Origin: JABMMZ01 sp964505065
Lineage (GTDB): Bacteria; Bacteroidota; Bacteroidia; NS11-12g; UBA955
DNA length: 64,000 nt
Reading direction: 5' to 3'
Assembly (NCBI GenBank): GCA_964505065.1
Contig: CAZDGF010000003.1
Coordinates: 1 to 64,000, forward strand
Shown here: positions 35,195 to 43,438 of the stretch, one piece after another
Position numbering within the stretch: the first letter of the stretch is position 1
How the letters are laid out: every line of letters begins with the position of its first letter
Translations under genes and position numbers: made by a program
The notes under the pieces: model-generated
Databases searched by the model: none
Told to the model about the DNA's origin: nothing
What the model saw: the letters and a program-made list of their open reading frames with translations, nothing else

Positions 35195-36052
35195 ATGAAA
35201 GCACATATTTTAATTCTACTATTTTTATGCCAAAATATTAATGGCGAAAGTTTAAAAGCGATAAAAGCAGACTCATTGCTTCAAAGAAAATTAATATCTT
35301 TAAAAGCCATTGGCTTGGGTGGATATTCTAAAGAATGTATTGAAATGGAATTGCAAAATTTTACAAACCAAACCTTGCTTATAGAAATTGAAAGTGGAAG
35401 GCGTTTTGTGTCGTTAGATAGCGGAGAACAAGATATTTTGGTAGTAAAACCAAGCTTGGTAACAGTGCAGCCCCGCAGTAAAATATTTGCAAAATTGTTT
35501 GGTTTTTGTTGCCAATCTAATAAAAGTGCACCTAAAGCAAATAGCACATTTTATAAATCGTATATGGCACCCAAACATTGGCAGCAGCTTACCAATTATT
35601 TAGATACAAATAGCCAAATTACCCCTTCTACTATGCAGAGTGCAATATGGGCTTTAAGCAATAAAAAACGTGTAGAATACATAGGTAGCAATAATGCCGA
35701 AGATAGGGCTTTAAGACAAATGGTTGCAATGCTTTTAAAACAAGCCATGCCATGGTATAATGTGGTGTACGATGAAAGCAAAGTAATACCTGGCGATACT
35801 AACCAAATAGCTATCCCTTTAATGTTTCATGCAGATATAGATTTAACTGTGCCTCATGCACGCAGCATAACCGCTACCATTGTAGATAAAGATAAAAAGA
35901 CTATTAAAGTTTTGACCCAATATTATTACATTAGAGATGGAGTGCAATCATTTAGTATTACACAAAATTTAAAAAATTATAAAAAAGGCAAATATTTTTT
36001 AGTTATTACTGGCGAAAAAGGCTATAAAATTGAGAAAGAATTTGAGATATGA
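35195..36052 (+). CDS. Hypothetical secreted protein
   Basis: I do not recognise this 285-residue protein. The ATG at 35195 gives a signal peptide (KAHILILLFLCQNINGE); an earlier non-ATG start would add three residues. The first half reads GLGGYSKECIEMELQNFTNQ and IEIESGRRFVSLDSGEQDIL, resembling a beta-sandwich. The centre has TPSTMQSAIWALSNKKRVEY, and the C-terminus again looks like beta-strands (KKGKYFLVITGEKGYKIEKE). Secretion to periplasm or surface is inferred. It is monocistronic and faces the lipoprotein gene at 36225 convergently, with a family B repeat between. Confidence 0.65.
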   Translation: MKAHILILLFLCQNINGESLKAIKADSLLQRKLISLKAIGLGGYSKECIEMELQNFTNQTLLIEIESGRRFVSLDSGEQDILVVKPSLVTVQPRSKIFAKLFGFCCQSNKSAPKANSTFYKSYMAPKHWQQLTNYLDTNSQITPSTMQSAIWALSNKKRVEYIGSNNAEDRALRQMVAMLLKQAMPWYNVVYDESKVIPGDTNQIAIPLMFHADIDLTVPHARSITATIVDKDKKTIKVLTQYYYIRDGVQSFSITQNLKNYKKGKYFLVITGEKGYKIEKEFEI

Positions 36053-36092
36053 TTTTTAATTTTAACGTGAGTTTAGGTTAAGAAAAAAAGCA

Positions 36093-36187
36093 GTCATTCT
36101 GAAAATTTTGGCTTCGCAAAATTATTCAGAATCTTTAATTATTTCAGTTTCTGAATCTTTTTTCAGAGCAAAAAAGTTCAGAATGAC
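36093..36187. repeat. Intergenic palindromic repeat, family B copy 2
   Basis: GTCATTCTGAA at 36093 and TTCAGAATGAC ending at 36187 are inverted termini. Between them are TTTTGGCTTCGCAAAATTAT and an inner hairpin CTGAATC-ttttttcagagcaaaaaag-TTCAG. It lies between convergent genes, where it may act as a transcript end. Confidence 0.75.
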
Positions 36188-36224
36188 AACTTTGAAAAGA
36201 CATTTACCTTAACCAACTCTCTCT

Positions 36225-36788
36225 TTAATTTACATAAACAGGAATAGTGCAAGTATGGTAAACTATGCCTGGCGCACAATCGCCATTTTTAGTGCCTTTT
36301 TGGTATTTTATAGTAAATGTAAAATTACCATTACCTGCGTTTTGAGTGGTTAAATCGTAAGTAAGTCCAATGGGTAAGCTGCCGTCTGTATCTGTTGGCG
36401 TAGCTGCTAAACCCATGGTATTTGTAAAACATAGTTTGTAATCTTTACCATTTGTTTTTAATTTACTATTTAAAATAACAATATTAGATTTATTTGTGCC
36501 GTCTTCTATTCTAAAAGTAAGTTTATACAATCTATTGGTTTTTAATGCTACACCGCTAATATTTGCTGGTTTTGGTCCTGCACCATCTGGGTCGTCATAG
36601 CTTACAATATCTGTTATAGAATCTTTGGTATCTTCAAAGTAAACCATAAAACTGGTAACAGTATCTGATGGTGTTGTAGGATTTTGGTTTGAGTTGTTTG
36701 AAGAATTGTTGCTCTCTTTATCCTCTTTTTTACAAGATGAGATAAATAGAATTGAAAGTAAAGCGAGTAGTAAAGATGCGTTTTTCAT
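36225..36788 (-). CDS. Small lipoprotein of unknown function
   Basis: The 187-residue lipoprotein (LLLALLSILFISSCKKEDKE, lipobox ISSC) has a Ser/Asn/Thr-rich linker to about residue 45. A compact beta-rich domain follows, including YDDPDGAGPKPANISGVALK, LYKLTFRIED and FTIKYQKGTKNGDCAPG. The DDPDGAGP...ISG...L...YKLTFR pattern resembles a family of Bacteroidota lipoproteins sometimes annotated as type 1 periplasmic-binding-fold; no function is established. It begins 39 bp after the Nfu gene. Confidence 0.7.
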   Translation of the reverse strand: MKNASLLLALLSILFISSCKKEDKESNNSSNNSNQNPTTPSDTVTSFMVYFEDTKDSITDIVSYDDPDGAGPKPANISGVALKTNRLYKLTFRIEDGTNKSNIVILNSKLKTNGKDYKLCFTNTMGLAATPTDTDGSLPIGLTYDLTTQNAGNGNFTFTIKYQKGTKNGDCAPGIVYHTCTIPVYVN

Positions 36789-36827
36789 TATAATAATTGA
36801 TGAAAAACTGCAATAATAGTGCCAATA

Positions 36828-37391
36828 TTATTCTGCTTCCGCTTCCACAGTTTCTACTTGAGGCACCATGCGTTTTAGCAAATTTTCTATACCTGCTTTT
36901 AGGGTAAATGTGCTTGAAGGGCAACCACTGCAACTGCCTTTCATTACCACTGTAACCACACCTTCTTTAAAAGATTTAAAACTAATAGCACCGCCATCCA
37001 TTTCTACAGCTGGCTTTACATGTTCGTCTAACAGTTTTCTAATTTTAGCTTCTATTTCTCCTTCTTCTTCGGGTGTTAGGTTTTTATTGGCACTAATTAT
37101 TTCTTTTTCGCTTTCTAAATAGGTTTTTATAAATTCTCTAATTGGCGAAATATGATCAACCCATTCCACATCGGGCAGTTTGGTTATAGATATAAAATTA
37201 TTCATAATAAACACACCATTGGCAAAAGGATATTCATTAAAAATAGCTACAGCTAAAGGCGAGTTGCCTTCGGCTTTTTCTTTGGTTCTGTAATCTACGC
37301 TGTCGTTAGGCAATATCATTTTGCTAACTACAAATTTCATACTATCAGGATTAGGCGTAGCCTCGGCATATACGGTTACAAAATTGCTCAT
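36828..37391 (-). CDS. NifU/Nfu-type iron-sulfur cluster carrier
   Basis: The 187-residue protein has an N-terminal Nfu_N domain (VYAEATPNPDSMKFVVSKMI...EYPFANGVFIMNNFISITK) and a C-terminal NifU-like domain. The conserved CSGCPSSTFTLKAGIENLL carries the two cluster-binding cysteines (C-x2-C). It delivers [4Fe-4S] clusters to apoproteins. The length and domain order match Nfu of mitochondria and Bacteroidota. Confidence 0.92.
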   Translation of the reverse strand: MSNFVTVYAEATPNPDSMKFVVSKMILPNDSVDYRTKEKAEGNSPLAVAIFNEYPFANGVFIMNNFISITKLPDVEWVDHISPIREFIKTYLESEKEIISANKNLTPEEEGEIEAKIRKLLDEHVKPAVEMDGGAISFKSFKEGVVTVVMKGSCSGCPSSTFTLKAGIENLLKRMVPQVETVEAEAE

Positions 37392-37418
37392 TTTTTTGGT
37401 TTTAAATTTTAAGTGCTA

Positions 37419-37426
37419 CAAATGTA
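37419..37426 (-). promoter_or_regulatory. -7 box TACATTTG before the nfu gene
   Basis: Perfect TAnnTTTG on the minus strand, 27 bp upstream of the ATG. Confidence 0.45.
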
Positions 37427-37513
37427 CAATAATTTTATTTTGTAAAATATCATAAGAATTGATGATGGGATAACTTTTAAAAAAAAACAACTTACTTTGC
37501 AGCTTATTTCAGT

Positions 37514-38518
37514 ATGGAAACAGTAGTAAGCGGCATTCGCCCAACAGGCAAATTACATTTGGGCAATTATTTTGGTGCAGTAAAAAACTTTTTGCGTATG
37601 CAAAACGAGTTTAATTGCTATTTTTTTATTGCCGATTACCATTCGCTTACAACCCACCCAACGCCAGCAGATTTGCACAGTTCGGTAAAACGTGTATTGG
37701 CAGAGTATGTAGCTTTGGGTTTAAATCCAGAAAAATGTACTTTGTATTTACAAAGTGATTTGCCTGTAACAGCCGAATTGTACCTGTTTTTAAATATGAA
37801 TGCTTATAAAGGCGAGTTGGAACGTGTTACCTCTTTTAAAGAAAAAGCACGCAGCCAACCCGATAATATCAATGCTGGTTTGCTTACTTATCCTGTGCTT
37901 ATGGCTGCAGATATTTTACTACACAGAGGTGCTAAAGTGCCTGTGGGCAAAGACCAAGAGCAACATTTAGAAATGGCTCGAACTTTTGGCAATAGGTTTA
38001 ACCGCTTGTATCAAAATGACTATTTTCCAGAACCGCAAGCCTTTAATTATAACGATGAGCTGGTAAAAGTGCCTGGCTTAACCGATAGCGGAAAAATGAG
38101 TAAAAGCGCAGGCGAACACGATACTATTTACATGGGCGATAATGCCGAAACATTGCGAAAAAAAATAATGAAAGCTGTAACCAGCGTTGTAGATACACCA
38201 AGCGAAATAGGCAGCGCAAAGCCTTCGGCAGTTCAAAATTTATTTGATTTAATGGGTTTGGTAAGTACAGCAGATATTGTTCGTCATTTTGATGAAACTT
38301 ATTATGCAGGTACTATTCGCTTTGGCGATATGAAAAAACAATTGGCAGAGGATATGGAAAATTTTATTGCACCATACAGAGAAAGTATTAACGATACATT
38401 GAGCAATGATAACTTATTGAGTAAAATTGCAAAATTAGGTGCTGAAAAAGCAAGAGAAAGTGCGCAAAAAACAATAAAAGAAGTAAGAGAAATTATAGGC
38501 TTTAAGAAATTTTATTGA
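37514..38518 (+). CDS. trpS: Tryptophanyl-tRNA synthetase
   Basis: The 334-residue class I synthetase has GIRPTGKLHLGNYFGAVKNF (HIGH-type motif) at the N-terminus, FFIADYHSLTTHPTPADLHS, the Trp-binding region LLTYPVLMAADILLHRGAKV, and GLTDSGKMSKSAGEHD containing KMSKS. The length matches the bacterial enzyme. A one-mismatch -7 box TTACTTTG (37492-37499) ends 14 bp before the ATG. It is convergent with hutI. Confidence 0.95.
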   Translation: METVVSGIRPTGKLHLGNYFGAVKNFLRMQNEFNCYFFIADYHSLTTHPTPADLHSSVKRVLAEYVALGLNPEKCTLYLQSDLPVTAELYLFLNMNAYKGELERVTSFKEKARSQPDNINAGLLTYPVLMAADILLHRGAKVPVGKDQEQHLEMARTFGNRFNRLYQNDYFPEPQAFNYNDELVKVPGLTDSGKMSKSAGEHDTIYMGDNAETLRKKIMKAVTSVVDTPSEIGSAKPSAVQNLFDLMGLVSTADIVRHFDETYYAGTIRFGDMKKQLAEDMENFIAPYRESINDTLSNDNLLSKIAKLGAEKARESAQKTIKEVREIIGFKKFY

Positions 38519-38543
38519 TTTTAAGCAATTACAAAGTATGAAT

Positions 38544-39770
38544 TTACACCAATACTTTTTCCGTATGATTTTGAGCAAACCAATAAGGCATTTCGTTGAT
38601 GCTTTCAAAGGCGTTGGTAAACTGTAAACAAGCTTTTTTGCCAATAGTAATACTGCCATGTGTAGCTTCAATATTAAGGGCTTTGGCAGCATTTATAGTG
38701 GCTGCATTAAAAGCCTCGACAGGTAGCATTTTATTGTACAAACAAGCCAAACTTATAGTAAACCAAAGATTATAATGTGGGCTGCTACCTGGGTTAAAAT
38801 CGCTGGCTATGGCTATGGGCAAGCCTACATCTATCATTAGCCTTGCAGGGCTATATGGTATTTTTAGAAAAAAACTACTGCCTGGTAAAATTACAGGCAT
38901 AGTTTCACTTTGCAATAAACATTCTATTTCCGTTTGGCTAATATGCTCTAAATGGTCAACCGATAGGGCATTGTTAGCTACTGCCACTTGCACACCACCT
39001 GTAAGCCCAAGCTCGTTGCCATGTATTTTAGCTTTCAAACCATATTTTGCTGCTTCTTTTAGCAAATAATCGGCTTCTTCAACAGTATAAAAACCAGTAT
39101 CGCAAAATACATCCATAAAATCTGCTAAATTTTCTTTGGCAATAATGGGCAACATTTCATTTACAATTAAATCTAAATACGCTTTTCTATTTTGTTTAAA
39201 TTCAATAGGCATGGCATGTGCGCCCAAAAATGTGGCTTTTATAGTTATAGGTAAGTTTTCTTTTAACCGTTTTATAACCCGCAACATTTTTATTTCAGCT
39301 TCAACCGTAAGTCCATAACCACTTTTTATCTCAATTGCGCAAGTGCCACAAGCCATTGCTTTTTGAGCGTAGTTGTAGGCATTTTGGTATAAAAATTCTT
39401 CCGTACAGGTTTGTAGTTTTTTTGCTGAATTTAAAATTCCACCGCCTTCGGCAGCTATTTCTTCGTAGGTTTTACCTTGCAGGCGCAAGACATACTCATT
39501 ATACCTTGGTGCGGCAAACACCATGTGGGTATGCGAATCTATAAAAGCAGGCATTACCCATTGGTTGGTAGCATCTATAATTTCGCCATTGTATTCTGGG
39601 CAATTTTGCATTTCTCCAAAGGCAGCTATTAAGCCATTTTTTATTAAAATATAAGCATTGTCTATACTTTCAATTGTATTCATATCTTTACCTTTTAAGC
39701 AAGAAATAGTGGATGGTAAAATGCCAATTAATTTGGCTATGTTTGTAATTAAATAATTTTTATTCGACAT
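38544..39770 (-). CDS. hutI: Imidazolonepropionase
   Basis: The 408-residue amidohydrolase begins MSNKNYLITNIAKLIGILPS. The open frame continues upstream to 39929, but that extension runs through the divergent gene and is not family-like. It shows the metal-binding FIDSHTHMVFAAPRYNEYVL, EIKSGYGLTVEAEIKMLRVI, GAHAMPIEFK, IHGNELGLTGG, DHLEHIS and ASDFNPGSSPHYNLW. It hydrolyses 4-imidazolone-5-propanoate to N-formimino-glutamate in histidine degradation. No other hut genes are nearby. Its ATG overlaps the divergent ATG of the next gene by two bases. Confidence 0.92.
   Translation of the reverse strand: MSNKNYLITNIAKLIGILPSTISCLKGKDMNTIESIDNAYILIKNGLIAAFGEMQNCPEYNGEIIDATNQWVMPAFIDSHTHMVFAAPRYNEYVLRLQGKTYEEIAAEGGGILNSAKKLQTCTEEFLYQNAYNYAQKAMACGTCAIEIKSGYGLTVEAEIKMLRVIKRLKENLPITIKATFLGAHAMPIEFKQNRKAYLDLIVNEMLPIIAKENLADFMDVFCDTGFYTVEEADYLLKEAAKYGLKAKIHGNELGLTGGVQVAVANNALSVDHLEHISQTEIECLLQSETMPVILPGSSFFLKIPYSPARLMIDVGLPIAIASDFNPGSSPHYNLWFTISLACLYNKMLPVEAFNAATINAAKALNIEATHGSITIGKKACLQFTNAFESINEMPYWFAQNHTEKVLV
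39738..39745 (+). promoter_or_regulatory. -7 box TATGTTTG for the carbonic-anhydrase-like gene, inside hutI
   Basis: Perfect TAnnTTTG on the plus strand, 24 bp before the ATG at 39769 and within the first codons of hutI on the other strand. Confidence 0.4.
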
Positions 39771-40290
39771 GATAAATAGGCAAGATTTACAAAAAATATT
39801 GAGCAAAGGTAAAGAAGTTTTTATTGCCGATACAGCTCGTGTTTTTGGAAAAGTAATATTGGGCAATAATGTGAGTATTTGGTATGGGGCTGTGGTGCGT
39901 GGCGATGGCGATTTAATAACCATTGGCAATGGTTCAAATATTCAAGATACGGCTGTGGTGCATGTGGACCCTGGCTTTCCTACCTCTATTGGGCAAAATT
40001 GTATTATAGGACACAGAGCCATTGTGCATGGGGCTACTTTGGCAAACAATGTACTGGTGGGCATGGGTGCTATTATTATGAATGGCGCTACTATTGGCGA
40101 ATTTAGCATAATAGGTGCAGGCGCTGTTGTGCCCGAGGGCATGCAAATTCCGCCTTATAGTTTGGTAATGGGTGTTCCTGCAAAAATAATTAAACAGATT
40201 ACCGAACAACAAAAAGAAAAAATAATTAAAAATGCTGAAAGCTATTTGGCTTTGAGTAAGGTGTATTTAAATATTGTTAGTTCTGAATAA
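39769..40290 (+). CDS. Gamma-carbonic-anhydrase-like hexapeptide protein
   Basis: The 173-residue left-handed beta-helix protein has the YrdA/PaaY pattern: NVSIWYGAVVRGDGDLITIG (with the Arg and Asp of the family), NGSNIQDTAVVHVDPG, and the metal-binding His residues in GHRAIVHGATLANNVLVGMG. GAVVPEGMQIPPYSLVMGVP and a C-terminal helix follow. The three zinc-ligand histidines (VVHVD, IGHRA, IVHGA) are all present, so carbonic anhydrase-like activity is possible. Its ATG overlaps the hutI ATG on the opposite strand (39769-39770). Confidence 0.9.
   Translation: MINRQDLQKILSKGKEVFIADTARVFGKVILGNNVSIWYGAVVRGDGDLITIGNGSNIQDTAVVHVDPGFPTSIGQNCIIGHRAIVHGATLANNVLVGMGAIIMNGATIGEFSIIGAGAVVPEGMQIPPYSLVMGVPAKIIKQITEQQKEKIIKNAESYLALSKVYLNIVSSE
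39804..39811 (-). promoter_or_regulatory. -7 box TACCTTTG for hutI, inside the divergent gene
   Basis: Perfect TAnnTTTG on the minus strand, 34 bp upstream of the hutI ATG, within the coding region of the carbonic-anhydrase-like gene. Confidence 0.4.
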
Positions 40291-40301
40291 TCCTTCATGT
40301 C

Positions 40302-40433
40302 GTCATTCTGTATCCCGCACGTGCGGGAGGCTTCGCAAAATTATACAGAACTTTTTTCATGTAGCGTAGCGGAATAATCTGAAATATACAGAGATTCTGA
40401 ATCTTTTTTCAGAGCAAAAAAGTTCAGAATGAC
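40302..40433. repeat. Intergenic palindromic repeat, family B copy 3
   Basis: GTCATTCTG at 40302 and TTCAGAATGAC ending at 40433 are inverted termini. The left half holds the CCCGCACGTGCGGG palindrome and GGCTTCGCAAAATTATACAG; the right half shares ATTCTGAATCTTTTTTCAGA with copy 2. It lies between convergent genes. Confidence 0.75.
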
Positions 40434-40476
40434 GCTTTGTTCAAAACATTTCTAATATTCATTTCAACATTCAAAT

Positions 40477-41130
40477 TTATAATTTCTCTATTACCATTAT
40501 ACCATCTCTTAATGGTAACAATACATTTTTAACCCTTTCATCATTTTGAATTTTTTGGTTAAAAGCATCTATCAATTGCGTTTCTTCATTTGAGCGTAAT
40601 TCTTGCTCATCAATTACTTTACCGCTCCATAATACATTATCGGCAAGTATAATGCCGCCACTTTTTAGTTTGTCAATACAGGCATCATAGTACTGTATAT
40701 ACTCGCTTTTTTCAGCATCTATCCATACCATATCCCAATGCGGTACTTGTTGGTTTAGGGCTTTTATTTTTTCTAAAGCACTGCCTATACTTATTTCTAT
40801 TTTATTTTTGTAGTCCGTTTTTTCTATAAAATTAGCCGCTGTTTGTGCTATTTCTTCGTCTATTTCTATGCTGTAAACTTTGCCATTTTCTGTTAAACCT
40901 TCTGCCAAACATAAGGCAGAATAACCAGTATATGTGCCAATATCTAATACGAATTTAGGCTTTATAATGCTGCTTATAAAAGCTAAAAATCTGCCTTGCA
41001 AATGCCCGCTCAACATACGAGGTTGCAATACATTGGTATGCGTATAGCGGTTTAATTCATACAAATGTTGTGGCTCGGGGCTTGTGTGCGCTTCGGCATA
41101 GTTTTGAATAGCTTTGTCAATAAAATCCAT
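40477..41130 (-). CDS. O-methyltransferase family 3 (CCoAMT/COMT-like)
   Basis: The 217-residue SAM-dependent enzyme shows the SAM-binding FVLDIGTYTGYSALCLAEGL near residue 60, VYSIEIDEE, DMVWIDAEKSEYIQYYDACI, and the metal-binding GGIILADNVLWSGKVIDEQE. This is the class I fold of catechol/caffeoyl-CoA-type O-methyltransferases that need a divalent cation. Bacterial members are broad in substrate; the natural substrate is unknown. It is a single-gene unit. Confidence 0.9.
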   Translation of the reverse strand: MDFIDKAIQNYAEAHTSPEPQHLYELNRYTHTNVLQPRMLSGHLQGRFLAFISSIIKPKFVLDIGTYTGYSALCLAEGLTENGKVYSIEIDEEIAQTAANFIEKTDYKNKIEISIGSALEKIKALNQQVPHWDMVWIDAEKSEYIQYYDACIDKLKSGGIILADNVLWSGKVIDEQELRSNEETQLIDAFNQKIQNDERVKNVLLPLRDGIMVIEKL

Positions 41131-41239
41131 AGGGCAAAATTATATTTTTAATTTAAGTAAACTATAAAATCCATTTTTTTATCTACTTTCGAACACACTT
41201 TAATAACTTTTAATTTAATCTTAATGTTTTCAAGTAGTG

Positions 41240-41334
41240 GTCATTCTGAACTTTTTTGCTCTGAAAAAAGATTCAGAATCTGGTGTTATTTCAGATTCTG
41301 TATAATTTTGCGAAGCCAAAATTTACAGAATGAC
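41240..41334. repeat. Intergenic palindromic repeat, family B copy 4
   Basis: GTCATTCTGAACTTTTTTGC at 41240 opens a hairpin with GAAAAAAGATTCAGAAT. The distal part, GATTCTGTATAATTTTGCGA to TTTACAGAATGAC, ends at 41334. It is in inverse orientation to copies 2 and 3 and lies between divergent gene starts. Confidence 0.75.
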
Positions 41335-41376
41335 CGAATATTTCTAATCCCAAACTTCATTTAATTGTATCTTACC

Positions 41377-42150
41377 ATGCAACAATTTTTCAAAGCCATT
41401 CATCATTTTTTTGCCGCTACTCGGTTTTTAGCCAAACATAAATTGCTGCATTATTACCTTATGCCATTGGCATTGAGTATTGTTTTGCAAATTAGCTTAT
41501 TTGCCAGCATTGTTGTTTTTTCAAAATACTTAGCTGCTCAAGTTTTAGGTACTTATATGCCACAAACGGTTACAGAATTTAAAGGCTTTTGGCAATTTTT
41601 AAATGTTTTTGCAGGTTTTTCTTTGGCAAAAGTAGCCGCTTTTATTATTGGTATTATGGTATTTTTAATTAGCAGTAAATTTTCAAAATACCTTGTATTG
41701 ATATTGCTTTCGCCTGTATTTGCCCTGCTTAGCGAAAAAGTGGAAGAAAAAATAACAGGCATAGTATTACCTTTTAATACTGCTCAATTTTTAAAAGATA
41801 TAGTACGAGGCATTGTTTTAGCTATGCGTAATTTATTGATAGAGCTTGCATTGATAGCCGTTTTTACAATTGCTGGATTATTTGGCGGTCCATTTGCGCT
41901 TTTAGTAGTACCCATTTTATGGCTTATAAGTGCCTATTTTTATGGTTTTAGTATGATGGACTATACTTGTGAAAGGCGAAAAATGAGCATAAGCCAAAGT
42001 GTAGATTTTGTAAGGCAAAATAGAGGCTTGGCTTTAGGTAATGGCGCTATGTACCTTATTTTAGAAAAAATACCATTTGTAGGTTTGTGTATTGCACCCA
42101 TAAATGCTGTGGTAAGTGCTACTACTTGTATATTGGAAGAAGGAAAATGA
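41377..42150 (+). CDS. EI24/CysZ-like multi-spanning membrane protein
   Basis: The 257-residue protein starts at ATG 41377 (MQQFFKAIHHFFAATRFLAK); a TTG four codons earlier would add MYLT. It has about five hydrophobic segments, including LSIVLQISLFASIVVFSKYL, KVAAFIIGIMVFLISSKF and IAVFTIAGLFGGPFALLVVP. The EI24 signature AYFYGFSMMDYTCERRKMSI is followed by SQSVDFVRQNRGLALGNGA. CysZ members move sulfate; for Bacteroidota EI24 proteins the substrate is unknown and no cysteine-synthesis genes are adjacent. Confidence 0.82.
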   Translation: MQQFFKAIHHFFAATRFLAKHKLLHYYLMPLALSIVLQISLFASIVVFSKYLAAQVLGTYMPQTVTEFKGFWQFLNVFAGFSLAKVAAFIIGIMVFLISSKFSKYLVLILLSPVFALLSEKVEEKITGIVLPFNTAQFLKDIVRGIVLAMRNLLIELALIAVFTIAGLFGGPFALLVVPILWLISAYFYGFSMMDYTCERRKMSISQSVDFVRQNRGLALGNGAMYLILEKIPFVGLCIAPINAVVSATTCILEEGK

Positions 42151-42158
42151 TTTAAAAT

Positions 42159-42430
42159 AAAGTTTTAATCGTTAACACATCCGTTCCAATACTTAACACC
42201 AAAGTTTTAATGGCTAACACCTTCTTCCTAATGCTAAACGCCAAAGTTTTAATTGGTAACACTATCGTCCTAATGCTTAACACCAAACTTTTAATGGCTA
42301 ACACCTTCTCCCTAATGCTTAACACTAAAGTTTTAATGGCTCGCACTATCGTCCTAATGCTTAACACTAAAGTTTTAATGGTTCGCACAAGTGTTAAGCA
42401 TTAAAACTGCTCTAATAGGCATTAAAACTT
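42159..42430. repeat. 21-bp tandem repeat array with inverted terminal units
   Basis: Eleven head-to-tail 21-bp units (core TAATGCTTAACAC), aligned at 42165, 42186, 42207, 42228, 42249, 42270, 42291, 42312, 42333, 42354 and 42375, alternate between a type starting AAAGTT-TTAATGGCTAACAC and a type ending CCTAATGCTTAACAC, giving a 42-bp higher-order period. From 42391 the core reappears inverted (GTGTTAAGCATTAAAAC), with a weaker second inverted unit at about 42412. Because 21 is a multiple of 3, both strands stay open, but these frames are repeat artefacts. The remaining 42431-42524 shows only degenerate echoes. Confidence 0.85.
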
Positions 42431-42524
42431 TGGTGATAGACATCTAAAAGCCAACAATAGTGATTAAAAAACTTGGCGGCTAACATCTAAAAGGTTATAC
42501 TCTTAAGTGTTGAGGTAAAAGAAA

Positions 42525-43355
42525 CTATTTCTTCTTTGTCAAAGCTTTGAAGTCATTTTTTAAGCCACTGTATTTGGTAATATCTACTTTTACAGAGCCT
42601 ACCATAATTTCTGCTTTTACTCTAATAGGTATTTTATTCGCATCATCGCTTATCCATACTGTCATATCATCTTTAGATTTAAATACCCTATCTACAATAA
42701 GCGTAGGCACCAATTTAATACATTTTACTGTGCCAATATCCGTTTTTAAGGTTTCTCTTCCTGCATATTTAAAACCTAAATTGTAAATTTTATTGTCTAA
42801 ATATACATCAATAGGATATTGCTGCCCTATTTTAGCATTTGCCAAATCTAAATTGCGAATGTAATACAAAGCTGAAATAACATCTTGGGTATATAGCGGC
42901 ATAGTTAAATCTCCTTTTTTGCTATACAATTTCTTCTTTGCATTTTTAAATACCACCAAATCATCGTCTTTGTATTTATCTTCTTCCACATTTTTAGTAA
43001 ACTTAATAGGCGTAAGTGCTTCTTGGTCCATATAGGTATCAAATCTATCACGCACCTTATAAGCCCAATCGAAAGATTTTAAGGTTTTGCCCTCTGCTTT
43101 TATATGGTAGCATTTGCGAGAATACACCTCTTCCGCAGTACCCAATACTTCCATGCTAACGCTTGCAGCATTTATAATGCCATAATGCACTCTAAATTCT
43201 AATTTTTCATTGAAAGTAAATGCCGTATTGGTCATTTTTCTATATGCAAATTCCTCTTCATTGGTATTGTTTTGCACTTTAATATCTGTTTTAAATGCAC
43301 TAATAGCAATAAAAAAAGTGGTTAGCAATGTGGTAGTTCCTATTTTCGTCATCAT
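42525..43355 (-). CDS. DUF3108 family periplasmic protein
   Basis: The 276-residue protein has an N-terminal hydrophobic signal (TLLTTFFIAISAFK). The DUF3108 pattern follows: FNEKLEFRVHYGIINAASVS, YHIKAEGKTLKSFDWAYKVR, DRFDTYMDQEALTPIKFTKN, and DDMTVWISDDANKIPIRVKA near the C-terminus. The family is expected to be a periplasmic beta-barrel-like lipid or ligand binder, but no function has been shown. It is a single gene, divergent from the protein at 43439. Confidence 0.85.
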   Translation of the reverse strand: MMTKIGTTTLLTTFFIAISAFKTDIKVQNNTNEEEFAYRKMTNTAFTFNEKLEFRVHYGIINAASVSMEVLGTAEEVYSRKCYHIKAEGKTLKSFDWAYKVRDRFDTYMDQEALTPIKFTKNVEEDKYKDDDLVVFKNAKKKLYSKKGDLTMPLYTQDVISALYYIRNLDLANAKIGQQYPIDVYLDNKIYNLGFKYAGRETLKTDIGTVKCIKLVPTLIVDRVFKSKDDMTVWISDDANKIPIRVKAEIMVGSVKVDITKYSGLKNDFKALTKKK

Positions 43356-43438
43356 ATAGTTGGGTTCAAGTTTTACTTGTTGTTTAAAGTTTAAAATTCA
43401 ATAATCGTTCCAAAAACCCTAATTTTGAATTTTTATTC

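Noticed and set aside
39771..39929. 53-residue N-terminal extension of hutI
   Set aside because: It runs antisense through the carbonic-anhydrase-like gene, is not HutI-like, and the conserved N-terminus begins at the ATG at 39770.
42152..42404. Open frames on both strands across the tandem array (64 and 78 codons)
   Set aside because: They exist only because the 21-bp unit is a multiple of three; the predicted peptides are repeat translations with no protein character.
42159..42430. Possible CRISPR array
   Set aside because: The units are directly adjacent with no unique spacers of constant length, and no cas genes are nearby.
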